Positions 24,849-32,995 of a stretch of 64,000 nt of DNA are shown here, piece after piece. Within the stretch, counting starts at the first letter, position 1; every line of letters starts with the position of its first letter. The notes beneath the pieces were generated by a model, which did not search any database, was not told the DNA's origin, and saw nothing but the letters and a program-made list of their open reading frames with translations. This stretch comes from Desulfovibrio litoralis DSM 11393. Its GTDB lineage: Bacteria; Desulfobacterota; Desulfovibrionia; Desulfovibrionales; Desulfovibrionaceae. A program made the translations under genes and the position numbers. The stretch covers positions 298,641 through 362,640 of the forward strand of contig NZ_FRDI01000003.1 in assembly GCF_900143255.1 (NCBI RefSeq), read 5' to 3'.

Positions 24849-25466
24849 ATGTGTCAGTTATGGATTGATGTTAATGCTATACCTGCCGAAGGTAAACAGT
24901 TTGAAATTAGTGAAGAAAAATATTTCACTGATTTTATTGATAAATATAATTTAGACTGTCAAATCACCTCTCCGCTTAAAGCAATATTTTTTGTTTTGCC
25001 CCAAGCCGAGGGTTGTTTTGTGCGTGGTCAAATAAACGGCGAATTCGTGTTGCCCTGCAATCGTTGCACAGAAGACACAAAAGTTACGGTTTCTCATAGT
25101 TTTGAAAGCTTTGAACCTTTTCCGCCCGAACTTTCTTTTGATACACCGCTAAATAAACATATTTTAAAATCAAACCAAACGACTAAACAAGCAACAAAAG
25201 AAGAACAAGACTTTGATCTTGACTCAGACAGCGAAGTTTTGCGTTATAACCAAAAACTAAAAAGCTTTGAAATAAATCTTTTTGCTCTGGCATGGGAAGA
25301 ATTTGTTTTATCTCTTCCCGTTAAACCTCTTTGTAATACACGCTGTAAGGGGCTTTGTTCCGAGTGTGGACAAAACCTTAACGAAGCTACTTGCGAATGT
25401 AAATCAGAAATACAAGATCCAAGACTTGCTGCTTTACAAAATTTACATCTCAACAAAAAATCTTAA
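24849..25466 (+). CDS. yceD: DUF177/YceD-family protein
   Basis: 205-residue cytoplasmic protein whose family is nearly always encoded directly before rpmF, as here, and is implicated in 23S rRNA or 50S assembly. The centre has GCFVRGQINGEFVLPCNRC (conserved CNRC at about 76-79). The C-terminal half has LPVKPLCNTRCKGLCSECGQNLNEATCEC, a cysteine cluster that suggests zinc binding; only its parts CNTRCKGLC and CSECG are diagnostic. RBS GAGGAT. It heads the long rpmF-plsX-fab operon. Confidence 0.9.
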   Translation: MCQLWIDVNAIPAEGKQFEISEEKYFTDFIDKYNLDCQITSPLKAIFFVLPQAEGCFVRGQINGEFVLPCNRCTEDTKVTVSHSFESFEPFPPELSFDTPLNKHILKSNQTTKQATKEEQDFDLDSDSEVLRYNQKLKSFEINLFALAWEEFVLSLPVKPLCNTRCKGLCSECGQNLNEATCECKSEIQDPRLAALQNLHLNKKS

Positions 25467-25505
25467 CATTTTAATCTAATACCAAGAAAGCCCAAGGAGA
25501 TACAC

Positions 25506-25694
25506 ATGGCTGTTCAACAAAATAAAAAATCAAAATCCAAAAAAGGAATGCGTCGCGCCCACCACCAAGTAGACATTCCTAACGTTGTTTTCTGCAAATG
25601 CGGAGAAGCAACCCTTTCTCATACCGCCTGTCCTGCTTGTGGCGTTTACCGTGATCGTACTGTTGTTCAGGTAAAAAGCACAGAGGCGAACTAA
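25506..25694 (+). CDS. rpmF: 50S ribosomal protein L32
   Basis: 62-residue large-subunit protein. It begins MAVQQNKKSKSKKGMRRAHH and carries a CKCGEATLSHTACPACG zinc ribbon. Strong AAGGAGA site upstream. Sits between yceD and plsX in the conserved order, linking ribosome and phospholipid synthesis. Confidence 0.97.
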   Translation: MAVQQNKKSKSKKGMRRAHHQVDIPNVVFCKCGEATLSHTACPACGVYRDRTVVQVKSTEAN

Positions 25695-25699
25695 TTTAT

Positions 25700-26743
25700 A
25701 TGGGTATTAAAAAACCTGTTATAGCTGTTGACATTATGGGCGGCGATTTTGGACCGCCCGTTGTGTTACCTGGGGCATTAGCCGCAGCTCGCAGTAGCAA
25801 TATCGACCTACTCCTTGTAGGGCGTAAAGAAGCTATAGAACTTGAACTAAAACAACACGATTGTAGTGGCGTTAATTTTGAGATAGTTCATGCAGCTGAA
25901 GTTGCCCTTATGAACGAACAACCGTCTGATATATTAAGACGCAAAAAAGATGCGTCTATTCAGATTTGTTGTCGTTTGGTCAAAGAAGCTAAGGCTGACG
26001 GTTTTGTCAGTGCAGGTCATTCCGGAGCCTCAGTCGCTTGCGGAATGTTTATTATCGGGCGTGTTCCCGGAGTTGAGCGCCCAGCACTCGCAACCATTAT
26101 CCCAACCGAAAAAAATCCGGCTATTTTGCTTGATGTTGGTGCTAACGTAGACTGTAAAGCCCACCATCTTTTTCAGTTTGGTCTTATGGCTCACCCTTTT
26201 GCCCAAGATTTGCTCGATATTTCAAGCCCAAGAATCGGGCTTTTATCTATTGGCGAAGAAGAAGGAAAAGGCAACAACCTTGTTAAAGAATCTTACGATC
26301 TCTTTAAATTGGCAAAAAATATTAATTTTGTTGGAAACGTTGAAGGAAGAGACCTCTTTACGGGTGATGTTGATGTTATTGTTTCCGATGGTTTTGTCGG
26401 TAACGTTGCCTTAAAGTTATCCGAAGGTCTTGCCGGTTCGCTCGCCAGAGTTTTAAAACGCGAAATTTTTTCTTCTACGGTAACCAAACTCGGAGCTTGG
26501 CTTTCTAAATCAGCCTTTAAACGCTTTTCCCGTATCGTAGATTATGCCGAATATGGCGGAGCGCCCCTGCTCGGCTTGCAAAATATCGCCATAGTCTGTC
26601 ATGGAAAATCAAACATCAAAGCCATCACTAATGCAACCATCATGGCGGCAAATTATGTCAGGAAAGGCACAAATCAACGCTTAACCGAAGCAATCAGTGC
26701 TAACGAAGAACTTTCTCGCTATAGCAAAGCAATTAAGCACTAA
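25700..26743 (+). CDS. plsX: Phosphate acyltransferase PlsX
   Basis: Converts acyl-ACP to acyl-phosphate for phosphatidic acid synthesis by PlsY; peripheral on the cytoplasmic membrane. It opens with AVDIMGGDFGPPVVLPGAL and has SAGHSGASVACGMF, PALATIIPT, LLDVGANVDCKA, IGEEEGKGN and VIVSDGFVGNVALKLSEG, all family landmarks. 347 residues is standard. It starts 5 bp after the rpmF stop with only a weak GAGGCG site. fabH follows with an 10-bp gap. Confidence 0.97.
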   Translation: MGIKKPVIAVDIMGGDFGPPVVLPGALAAARSSNIDLLLVGRKEAIELELKQHDCSGVNFEIVHAAEVALMNEQPSDILRRKKDASIQICCRLVKEAKADGFVSAGHSGASVACGMFIIGRVPGVERPALATIIPTEKNPAILLDVGANVDCKAHHLFQFGLMAHPFAQDLLDISSPRIGLLSIGEEEGKGNNLVKESYDLFKLAKNINFVGNVEGRDLFTGDVDVIVSDGFVGNVALKLSEGLAGSLARVLKREIFSSTVTKLGAWLSKSAFKRFSRIVDYAEYGGAPLLGLQNIAIVCHGKSNIKAITNATIMAANYVRKGTNQRLTEAISANEELSRYSKAIKH

Positions 26744-26753
26744 GGTTGTTATT

Positions 26754-27764
26754 ATGAATTTTTCTGCTCAGTTGCGAGGAGTCGGAGCGGGTATTCCCCA
26801 AAAAGTCATTACCAACAAAGATCTTGAAAAGATTGTTGATACGACTGATGAATGGATTTATACCAGAACCGGAATAAAAGAACGAAGAGTTATTGACCAA
26901 GAGCTTGGAACAGACCTCGCTGTAACCGCCGCTCTGCAGGCATTGAATGATGCCGGCATAAAAGCCGAACAACTGACTCACATTATTTGTGCGACTTGCA
27001 CCCCTGATACTTACTGCCCCAATAACGCTTGTATCATTGCTCAAAAGTTGAATATTAAAGGACAAACGGCGCTTGATATTAATGCCGGCTGTTCTGGGTT
27101 TATTTATGGGTTAGAGTTGGTTAACGCCCTTGTTTCGACTAACCCAAACGCTGTTGTTTTACTCGTTGCCGTTGAGATTTTATCTTTGCGTTCCAACTGG
27201 GAAGATAGAACAACCTGTGTTTTATTTGGAGACGGCTCCGGAGCGGGCGTTTTTACTCACAAAGATTCTAAAATCGGAGAAAAAAAAGGTTTTGCCAATC
27301 TGATCGGTCTAAAATTAAATTCTGACGGAGACTTGGGACAACTTTTAACCATAAAAGGCGGTGGCTCGGCTTATCCTTATAAATTAAACGATAAAGTCGG
27401 AAAAGAATACTTTTTGGAAATGGAAGGAAGAGAAGTATTTAAACACGCCGTGCGTTCTATGACGAGTATTTGTGAAGAACTTTTAACCCAGATGAACCTA
27501 ACGGGAAACGATATTGACTTATTTATTTCACATCAAGCCAATATGCGTATTATCGAAGCCGTTGGAAAACAAATGAATTTTAGCCAAGAAAAAATTTTTT
27601 CCAATGTAGAAAAATATGGAAATACCTCAGCCGCCTCAATTCCCATTGCTTTAAAAGAAGCAAAAGAAAAAAAATTGATCAAAGAAAATCAAAAAATTTT
27701 GCTTACAACGTTTGGGGCCGGTTTTACATGGGGAACCGCCTTATTTCAAACAATAAAAAATTAA
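26754..27764 (+). CDS. fabH: Beta-ketoacyl-ACP synthase III
   Basis: Condenses acetyl-CoA with malonyl-ACP to start fatty-acid chains. The catalytic triad motifs are visible: Cys in DINAGCSGFIYGLE, His in FISHQANMRII, and Asn in KYGNTSAASIP. The terminal LTTFGAGFTWGTALF is the family end. 336 residues from the ATG at 26754, which follows AAGG and the plsX stop; an in-frame ATG at 26697 lies inside plsX and is not favoured. Confidence 0.97.
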   Translation: MNFSAQLRGVGAGIPQKVITNKDLEKIVDTTDEWIYTRTGIKERRVIDQELGTDLAVTAALQALNDAGIKAEQLTHIICATCTPDTYCPNNACIIAQKLNIKGQTALDINAGCSGFIYGLELVNALVSTNPNAVVLLVAVEILSLRSNWEDRTTCVLFGDGSGAGVFTHKDSKIGEKKGFANLIGLKLNSDGDLGQLLTIKGGGSAYPYKLNDKVGKEYFLEMEGREVFKHAVRSMTSICEELLTQMNLTGNDIDLFISHQANMRIIEAVGKQMNFSQEKIFSNVEKYGNTSAASIPIALKEAKEKKLIKENQKILLTTFGAGFTWGTALFQTIKN

Positions 27765-27888
27765 TCTTTCTCTTAAACTAAATAATTGTCTTTCGTTGAT
27801 TCTTCGGTTATATATAAAAAACAAACTGAATAATGCGTAATTTTTAAAAGCGTTTTATTTTTATTTTAACATAAATATAAAGTTGTTG

Positions 27889-27908
27889 TTTAGTGATTAA
27901 TCACTAAA
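27889..27908. promoter_or_regulatory. Perfect 20-bp palindrome upstream of fabG
   Basis: TTTAGTGATTAATCACTAAA, a fully symmetric sequence 35 bp before the fabG ATG in a 179-bp intergenic gap that breaks the otherwise tight operon. Its size and symmetry fit a dimeric repressor site; a hairpin without loop is also possible. No second copy was noticed in the window. Confidence 0.5.
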
Positions 27909-27943
27909 AATCTTATTTTCAAAGCACTAAAGGAGACCTGCAC

Positions 27944-28696
27944 ATGGGTGAATTTAGCCCCACAGCCCCAACGGCACTAGTTACCGGCGGTTCGAGAGGA
28001 ATAGGAAAAAGTATAGCTAAAATTTTATCCAGAGACGGTTTTCAAATTATCTTGACTTACGTCAGCAGGTCAGACGAAGCCGAAGCGGTAGTAAACGAAA
28101 TTATTAAAAGCGGCGGAACAGCAAAAGCTTTTAAACTTAATGTCGGAGACTCAAACGCCGTTAGCGAACTCTTTAACAATGAAATTAAAGATAAAGTTAA
28201 ACTCGAAGTTTTGGTTAATAATGCGGGAATCACCAAAGATGGTCTTATTTTACGCATGAAAGACGAAGATTTTAACTCAGTTATCGATATAAACTTACGC
28301 GGAGCGTTTTATTGTATGCGTGAAGCCAGTAAATTAATGGCGAAAGCACGTAGCGGAAAAATTATCAATATATCTTCTGTTGTAGGGCAAATGGGTAACC
28401 CCGGGCAAATCAATTACTCTGCGACTAAAGCCGGTGTTATCGGAATGACCAAATCTTTGGCAAAAGAATTGGCGGCTCGAAACGTTACCGTCAACGCAGT
28501 TGCCCCCGGTTTTATCGAAACGGAAATGACTGCAACATTGTCTGATGAAGTTAAAGCAAATTACGCAAAGGCTATTCCCCTCGGTCGTCTTGGATCAGCC
28601 GAAGATGTAGCCGAAGCAGTAGCGTTTTTAGCCTCTCCAAAAGCTAATTACATTACGGCTCAAGTATTGGCAGTAAACGGTGGAATGTATAGTTAA
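27944..28696 (+). CDS. fabG: 3-oxoacyl-ACP reductase
   Basis: NADPH-dependent reductase of the fatty-acid elongation cycle, short-chain dehydrogenase family, 250 residues. TGGSRGIGKSIAKIL is the cofactor loop, NNAGITKDGL the central strand. NISSVVGQ plus YSATKAGVIGMTKSLAKEL supply the catalytic Ser, Tyr and Lys. VNAVAPGFIETEMT and the end LAVNGGMYS are typical. RBS GGAGA. It follows fabH after a gap holding the palindrome. Confidence 0.96.
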   Translation: MGEFSPTAPTALVTGGSRGIGKSIAKILSRDGFQIILTYVSRSDEAEAVVNEIIKSGGTAKAFKLNVGDSNAVSELFNNEIKDKVKLEVLVNNAGITKDGLILRMKDEDFNSVIDINLRGAFYCMREASKLMAKARSGKIINISSVVGQMGNPGQINYSATKAGVIGMTKSLAKELAARNVTVNAVAPGFIETEMTATLSDEVKANYAKAIPLGRLGSAEDVAEAVAFLASPKANYITAQVLAVNGGMYS

Positions 28697-28769
28697 AAAA
28701 CATTTCAAGCTTGTAAAAGAGCTTGTTTTTAAACATAAAATAAAATGGTAGCAACCATTCGGAGGAATC

Positions 28770-29003
28770 ATGTCTGTAGAAGAAAAAGTAAGAAAAATTA
28801 TTGTTGATCAACTCGGAGTTAAACCGGAAGACGTTAAACCAGAAGCTTCTTTTTTAGAAGACCTTGGTGCTGACTCTCTTGATTTGACTGAGCTTATCAT
28901 GAATATGGAAGATACTTTCTCCATCACCATTGATGAAAATGATGCTCAAAAAATTCTTAAAGTACAAGACGCTATCTCATATATCGAAAATAAAACAAAA
29001 TAA
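28770..29003 (+). CDS. acpP: Acyl carrier protein
   Basis: 77-residue acidic carrier of growing acyl chains. The phosphopantetheine attachment site is Ser36 in [13 protein letters not shown]. Strong CGGAGGA site. Followed by a strong hairpin terminator at 29090-29124, which would allow high acpP expression independent of fabF. Confidence 0.98.
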   Translation: MSVEEKVRKIIVDQLGVKPEDVKPEASFLEDLGADSLDLTELIMNMEDTFSITIDENDAQKILKVQDAISYIENKTK

Positions 29004-29089
29004 GTTTGATATAAAAAACTTATCAATGTATTATCTTTATCATTGTAACTATCAGGCAAAATTCTGGTTTTATAATGAGTTATACTTTA

Positions 29090-29124
29090 AAATTACCTTA
29101 TGTTAAACATAAGGTAATTTTTTT
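29090..29124 (+). terminator. Rho-independent terminator after acpP
   Basis: Stem AAATTACCTTATGT / ACATAAGGTAATTT followed by a T-run; 86 bp past the acpP stop and immediately before the MITE-like copy f. It divides the fab cluster into two transcription units unless read through. Confidence 0.93.
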
Positions 29125-29132
29125 ACTGATAT

Positions 29133-29316
29133 GAGACTATTGCACAATAGGCTCAAAGTGGCTTTCGTCAGAAAGACACTCCAAAAACCACGAATAAGGA
29201 AAATTTAATTTTCCTGTAAAATTAGTGGGTTTTGTGACTTAAGACGTTTTATGCTATGTGCATACAGAGCATAAAATGATGACAAAAGTACGCAAAACAA
29301 AGTTTTGCAATGGTCT
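29133..29316 (+). repeat. MITE-like dispersed repeat, full reference copy f (184 bp)
   Basis: The best-preserved copy. The left terminus GAGACTATTGCACAATAGG forms a hairpin with the following GCTC. The body includes a palindromic GGAAAATTTAATTTTCC and TTTTATGCTATGTGCATAC. The right terminus is the hairpin GCAAAACAAAGTTTTGC plus AATGGTCT. The ends are imperfect inverted repeats (AGACTATTGCACAA against AGACCATTGCAAAA). Flanked directly by TGATAT on both sides (29127-29132, 29317-29322). No coding capacity. It fills most of the 437-bp gap between acpP and fabF; the remainder is AT-rich with a weak TAACAAT/ATTGTTA hairpin near 29364-29395. Confidence 0.92.
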
Positions 29317-29440
29317 TGATATAACAGAACAAGGTCTTAATACTAATAATTCATTGCCTTTTATAACAATAAACTATATACTATATAAATTGTTATTGGT
29401 AATTTTTTTTTTAATAATTTTATTGATTGAGGATTTATCC

Positions 29441-30688
29441 ATGTCTAGAAAACGCGTTGTGGTTACAGGTCTTTCGGCTCTAACCCCACTGGGCAACGAC
29501 CTCGCCAGTAGCTGGGAAAATCTTGTGGCTGGTAAATCTGGGATAGCCCCCATTACACGTTTTGATGCGTCTGAATATACTAGTCGCATAGCGGGTGAGA
29601 TCAAAAACTTTGACCCCGAACACTTTGGAATCAGTGCAAAAAATGCAAAACGCATGGATTTATTCGTGCAGTATGCCGTTGCCAACGGAAACTCTCTTAT
29701 GAGCCATTCCAAATATGTTATTACCCCTGAAAACGAAGATAAAATAGGTATTATTCTTGGTGTTGGAATAGGCGGTCTTGCGACAATCGAAGTGTTCCAC
29801 TCTCGCTTGGTCGAAGCCGGCCCAAACAAAGTCTCTCCTTTTATGATACCCATGCTTATATCAAACATGGCACCCGGACAAATCGCTATAGCGACCGGAA
29901 TAAAAGGCACAAACGTAGTTATGACCAGTGCCTGTGCCTCTGCTCTTCATGCTATCGGTGCGGCTTATTCCGAGATTTTACTCGGGCGTGCTGATGCTAT
30001 GATTACGGGCGGTGTTGAATCAACCATTACCCCAATGGGTATATCCGGCTTTACATCCATGAAAGCCCTTTCTACTCACAACGAAGAACCCACCAAAGCC
30101 TCTCGTCCTTTTGATAAAAACCGTAACGGCTTTGTTATGGGCGAAGGTGCCGGATTCATAATGCTTGAAAGTCTCGAGTCTGCTAAGGCTCGTGGAGCAA
30201 CCATCTATGGCGAAATCATTGGTTTCGGTGCTTCTGATGATGCAAACCATATGACTGCCCCAAGAGAAGACGGAGAGTGCATGGCAAAAGCCATGAGTAA
30301 TGCGATCAAAGATGCCGGGTTACAACCGTCTGATATTGATCATATTAATGCACACGCTACCTCCACTTATCTTAATGACTTTTGTGAAACAACAGCAATC
30401 AAAAAGCTCTTTGGCAAACATGCTTACAATATTCCGATTACTGCGAATAAATCAATGACCGGACATTTACTCGGTGCTGCCGGCGGTATTGAAAGCGTAT
30501 TTTCCGTTATGACCTTAAATACAGGGATTATTCCGGGAACTATTAACTATGAAAACCCTGACCCTGAATGTGATCTAAACTATATGTCCAACGGTTCTAA
30601 AAAACTTGATCCAACTTACGCTCTCTGCAACTCATTTGGCTTTGGCGGAACAAACGCAAGCGTCTTGTTTAAACGTTGGGAAGCATAA
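29441..30688 (+). CDS. fabF: Beta-ketoacyl-ACP synthase II
   Basis: Elongating condensing enzyme of fatty-acid synthesis. It starts MSRKRVVVTGLSALTPLGND and has the nucleophile in TSACASALHAIGAAY. The two catalytic histidines are in NAHATSTYLND and KSMTGHLLGAAGG, and the end is SFGFGGTNASVLF. 415 residues. The start is ATG 29441, supported by GAGGA; a longer in-frame start at 29258 would begin inside the repeat and is rejected. glyA follows after 11 bp. Confidence 0.97.
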   Translation: MSRKRVVVTGLSALTPLGNDLASSWENLVAGKSGIAPITRFDASEYTSRIAGEIKNFDPEHFGISAKNAKRMDLFVQYAVANGNSLMSHSKYVITPENEDKIGIILGVGIGGLATIEVFHSRLVEAGPNKVSPFMIPMLISNMAPGQIAIATGIKGTNVVMTSACASALHAIGAAYSEILLGRADAMITGGVESTITPMGISGFTSMKALSTHNEEPTKASRPFDKNRNGFVMGEGAGFIMLESLESAKARGATIYGEIIGFGASDDANHMTAPREDGECMAKAMSNAIKDAGLQPSDIDHINAHATSTYLNDFCETTAIKKLFGKHAYNIPITANKSMTGHLLGAAGGIESVFSVMTLNTGIIPGTINYENPDPECDLNYMSNGSKKLDPTYALCNSFGFGGTNASVLFKRWEA

Positions 30689-30699
30689 GGAATCAATAA

Positions 30700-31938
30700 A
30701 TGGAAAATATTATCTTAAACGATAAAGCGGTTGCTGATGCCATTATTAAAGAAATGGGAAGGCAAACCGAAAAGCTTGAACTTATCGCCTCGGAAAACTT
30801 TGTTTCTCAAGCGGTTAGAGAAGCTCAAGGCTCTGTTTTAACCAATAAATATGCCGAAGGTTACGCTCATAAACGCTATTACGGCGGTTGTGAATATGTT
30901 GACTTGGTAGAAGATTTGGCTGTTGAAAGAGCAAAAGAACTCTTTGGCGTAGACTATGTTAATGCCCAACCTCACTCAGGCAGTCAGGCAAATATGGGCG
31001 TTTACTTTGCCGCTTTAAAACCCGGAGACACCATACTCGGCATGGATCTCTCACACGGTGGACACTTAACCCACGGTAGCCCCGTAAACTTTTCCGGTCG
31101 TCTTTATAAGATCGTGTCTTACGGAGTTGATAAAGAAAGCGGATTGATTGACTTTGATCAACTCAAAAAACTTGCCGAAGAACATAAACCTGCGTTGATT
31201 GTTGCCGGAGCAAGTGCTTATCCAAGAACTTTGCATTTTGATAAGTTTAAAGCAATCGCCGATTCCGTCGGGGCTAAATTAATGGTCGATATGGCTCATA
31301 TCGCAGGTTTGGTCGCAACAGGCGAACACCCTACTCCCGTAGGGCACGCCCAGTTTATTACGACAACAACTCACAAAACTTTGCGTGGTCCAAGAGGCGG
31401 AATGATCTTTGCCACTGAAGAATTTGGAAAAACCATAAATAGTCAAATCTTTCCGGGAATTCAAGGCGGTCCTTTAATGCACGTTATTGCCGCTAAAGCC
31501 ATTGCCCTTGGCGAAGCTTTAAAACCCGCATTTAAAGAATATCAAAAAATGGTTGTGAAAAACGCACAAGTTTTAGCAAGCGAACTCAAAAACGCCGGTT
31601 TTAAACTTGTTTCAAACGGAACAGATAACCATTTGATGTTATTAGATTTAAGCTTAAAAGATTATACGGGAAAGGATGCGGAACACGCCCTTGACCTTGC
31701 CGGTATTACCGTTAATAAAAACACAATACCTTTTGAAACTCGTTCGCCTTTTGTAACCTCAGGAATTCGTTTAGGATCTCCGGCTCTAACCACCAGAGGC
31801 TTTAAAGAAAAAGACATGCAACAAGTTGCGGCTTTTATTACTGAAGCTCTTGCAAAACACAACAATGAAACTGCTTTGGCTGATATAAACAAAAGAGTAA
31901 CCGCCTTTTCTAAAAAGTTTCCACTTTTTGCTTGGTAA
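30700..31938 (+). CDS. glyA: Serine hydroxymethyltransferase
   Basis: PLP enzyme interconverting serine and glycine with transfer of a one-carbon unit to tetrahydrofolate. It shows [39 protein letters not shown], and the PLP-lysine motif [16 protein letters not shown]. The [15 protein letters not shown] substrate region precedes it. 412 residues is standard. RBS AAGGAA. The fabF-glyA pair ends at a strong terminator. Confidence 0.98.
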   Translation: MENIILNDKAVADAIIKEMGRQTEKLELIASENFVSQAVREAQGSVLTNKYAEGYAHKRYYGGCEYVDLVEDLAVERAKELFGVDYVNAQPHSGSQANMGVYFAALKPGDTILGMDLSHGGHLTHGSPVNFSGRLYKIVSYGVDKESGLIDFDQLKKLAEEHKPALIVAGASAYPRTLHFDKFKAIADSVGAKLMVDMAHIAGLVATGEHPTPVGHAQFITTTTHKTLRGPRGGMIFATEEFGKTINSQIFPGIQGGPLMHVIAAKAIALGEALKPAFKEYQKMVVKNAQVLASELKNAGFKLVSNGTDNHLMLLDLSLKDYTGKDAEHALDLAGITVNKNTIPFETRSPFVTSGIRLGSPALTTRGFKEKDMQQVAAFITEALAKHNNETALADINKRVTAFSKKFPLFAW

Positions 31939-31958
31939 GCTCTTTATATAAAAATATC

Positions 31959-32001
31959 AAAACAACAGGTCATTTCAAAAAACGAAATGACCTGTTGTTT
32001 T
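31959..32001 (+). terminator. Rho-independent terminator after glyA
   Basis: Long perfect stem AACAACAGGTCATTTC / GAAATGACCTGTTGTT with a short loop, followed by TTTTATT. Confidence 0.95.
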
Positions 32002-32090
32002 ATTAAAAAACCAAAATAAAAGCTTTTCCTTGACTTATTTTTTTAAGCAGGCGAATAAAACAAATGCTCTTTAATAGAAAAATAAAAGAC

Positions 32091-32320
32091 GAGACTATTT
32101 CACAATAGCCTCAACTCTAAAAAACACGAATAAAGATACTCATACCGCTTTGCCTGCCGGTAGACTTTATAACTTCGAAACTATAACCACGAAACCAAAA
32201 GTCAAATTTATTTTTCCTGTAAATTTAGCGTTTTTTTGAGGATTAAGACATTTTATGCGGCGTGCAAACAAAATATAAAATGATAAACAAAGAACATAAA
32301 ACAAAGTTTTGCAACGGTCT
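32091..32320 (+). repeat. MITE-like dispersed repeat, long copy g
   Basis: Diverged 230-bp copy. Left end GAGACTATTTCACAATAG, body with ACACGAATAAAGATAC, GAAACCAAAAGTC and TATTTTTCCTGTAAA, and right end AACAAAGTTTTGC then AACGGTCT. About 50 bp longer than copy f because of an internal expansion near 32130-32190. It ends only 7 bp before the first ATG of the deaminase. A TTGACT box with a GAATAA -10-like box lies just upstream (about 32031-32059), so the element seems to sit between a promoter and its gene. Confidence 0.8.
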
Positions 32321-32327
32321 TCAAACT

Positions 32328-32840
32328 ATGAACAATCAAGACAAACTTACCATGACTGAACTCAATATAAAACCCCAACGCATTTCTTGGGACCAATACT
32401 TTATGCAAATCACTTATTTGGTTGCAGAACGTTCTACTTGTTTAAGAAGACGGGTCGGGGCAATTGCAGTTAAAGACAAAAGAATTTTAGCAACAGGCTA
32501 TAACGGAGCACCTTCAAAAGTCTCCCACTGTCTTGATATAGGTTGTAAAAGAGATGCAGAAAATATTCCCTCAGGTCAAAGACACGAACTTTGTCGGGCT
32601 CTTCACGCCGAACAAAATGTGATTATCCAAGCGGCTCTCCACGGAATACCCTTAGGCGGTTCGGTTATTTATTGCACCCACAAACCATGCAGTATTTGTG
32701 CTAAAATGCTGATTAACTGTAACATCACAACAATATATTCAGCCGAAAACTACCCCGACCCTCTCGCCGATGAGATCTTGAAAGAAGCCGGAGTTGAGCT
32801 TAAAATTATTAATTTTAAGAATAATTCGAATATAACTTAA
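32328..32840 (+). CDS. dCMP deaminase / ComEB-family cytidine deaminase
   Basis: Zinc-dependent deaminase of the dCMP/CMP group, producing dUMP for thymidylate synthesis. Zinc ligands are visible in ALHAEQNVI and in [22 protein letters not shown] is the substrate loop. 170 residues from ATG 32328; an ATG at 32352 ([13 protein letters not shown]) is equally possible. Neither has a good ribosome site, apparently because a MITE-like repeat ends just upstream. It sits at the expected place between glyA and ribD for this lineage. Confidence 0.88.
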   Translation: MNNQDKLTMTELNIKPQRISWDQYFMQITYLVAERSTCLRRRVGAIAVKDKRILATGYNGAPSKVSHCLDIGCKRDAENIPSGQRHELCRALHAEQNVIIQAALHGIPLGGSVIYCTHKPCSICAKMLINCNITTIYSAENYPDPLADEILKEAGVELKIINFKNNSNIT

Positions 32841-32995
32841 CCTATTTTAACACAAAAAATTTGTATTATTTTTACTCATTACCTAAAAAAAACTCTCATA
32901 AAAAAGACTACTTTGTGCTTTGCAAATTTTACACAATTTGGTTATAAGAGAAAAACACCGTTTATTTTAATTAGATCGTTTACGAGAGGTTTGTT

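Noticed and set aside
26697-26753. Longer start for fabH at 26697
   Set aside because: The extra 19 codons are inside plsX and the family N-terminus begins at the ATG 26754.
29258-29440. Upstream extension of fabF (61 extra codons)
   Set aside because: It begins inside the repeat copy f, has no family similarity, and the ATG at 29441 has a proper ribosome site and the correct FabF N-terminus.
32262-32327. Upstream extension of the deaminase gene
   Set aside because: These codons lie in the right end of repeat copy g and give a low-complexity Lys/Asn leader without homology.
32841-32995. FMN riboswitch in front of ribD
   Set aside because: The conserved RFN-element sequences could not be found in the 155-bp gap.
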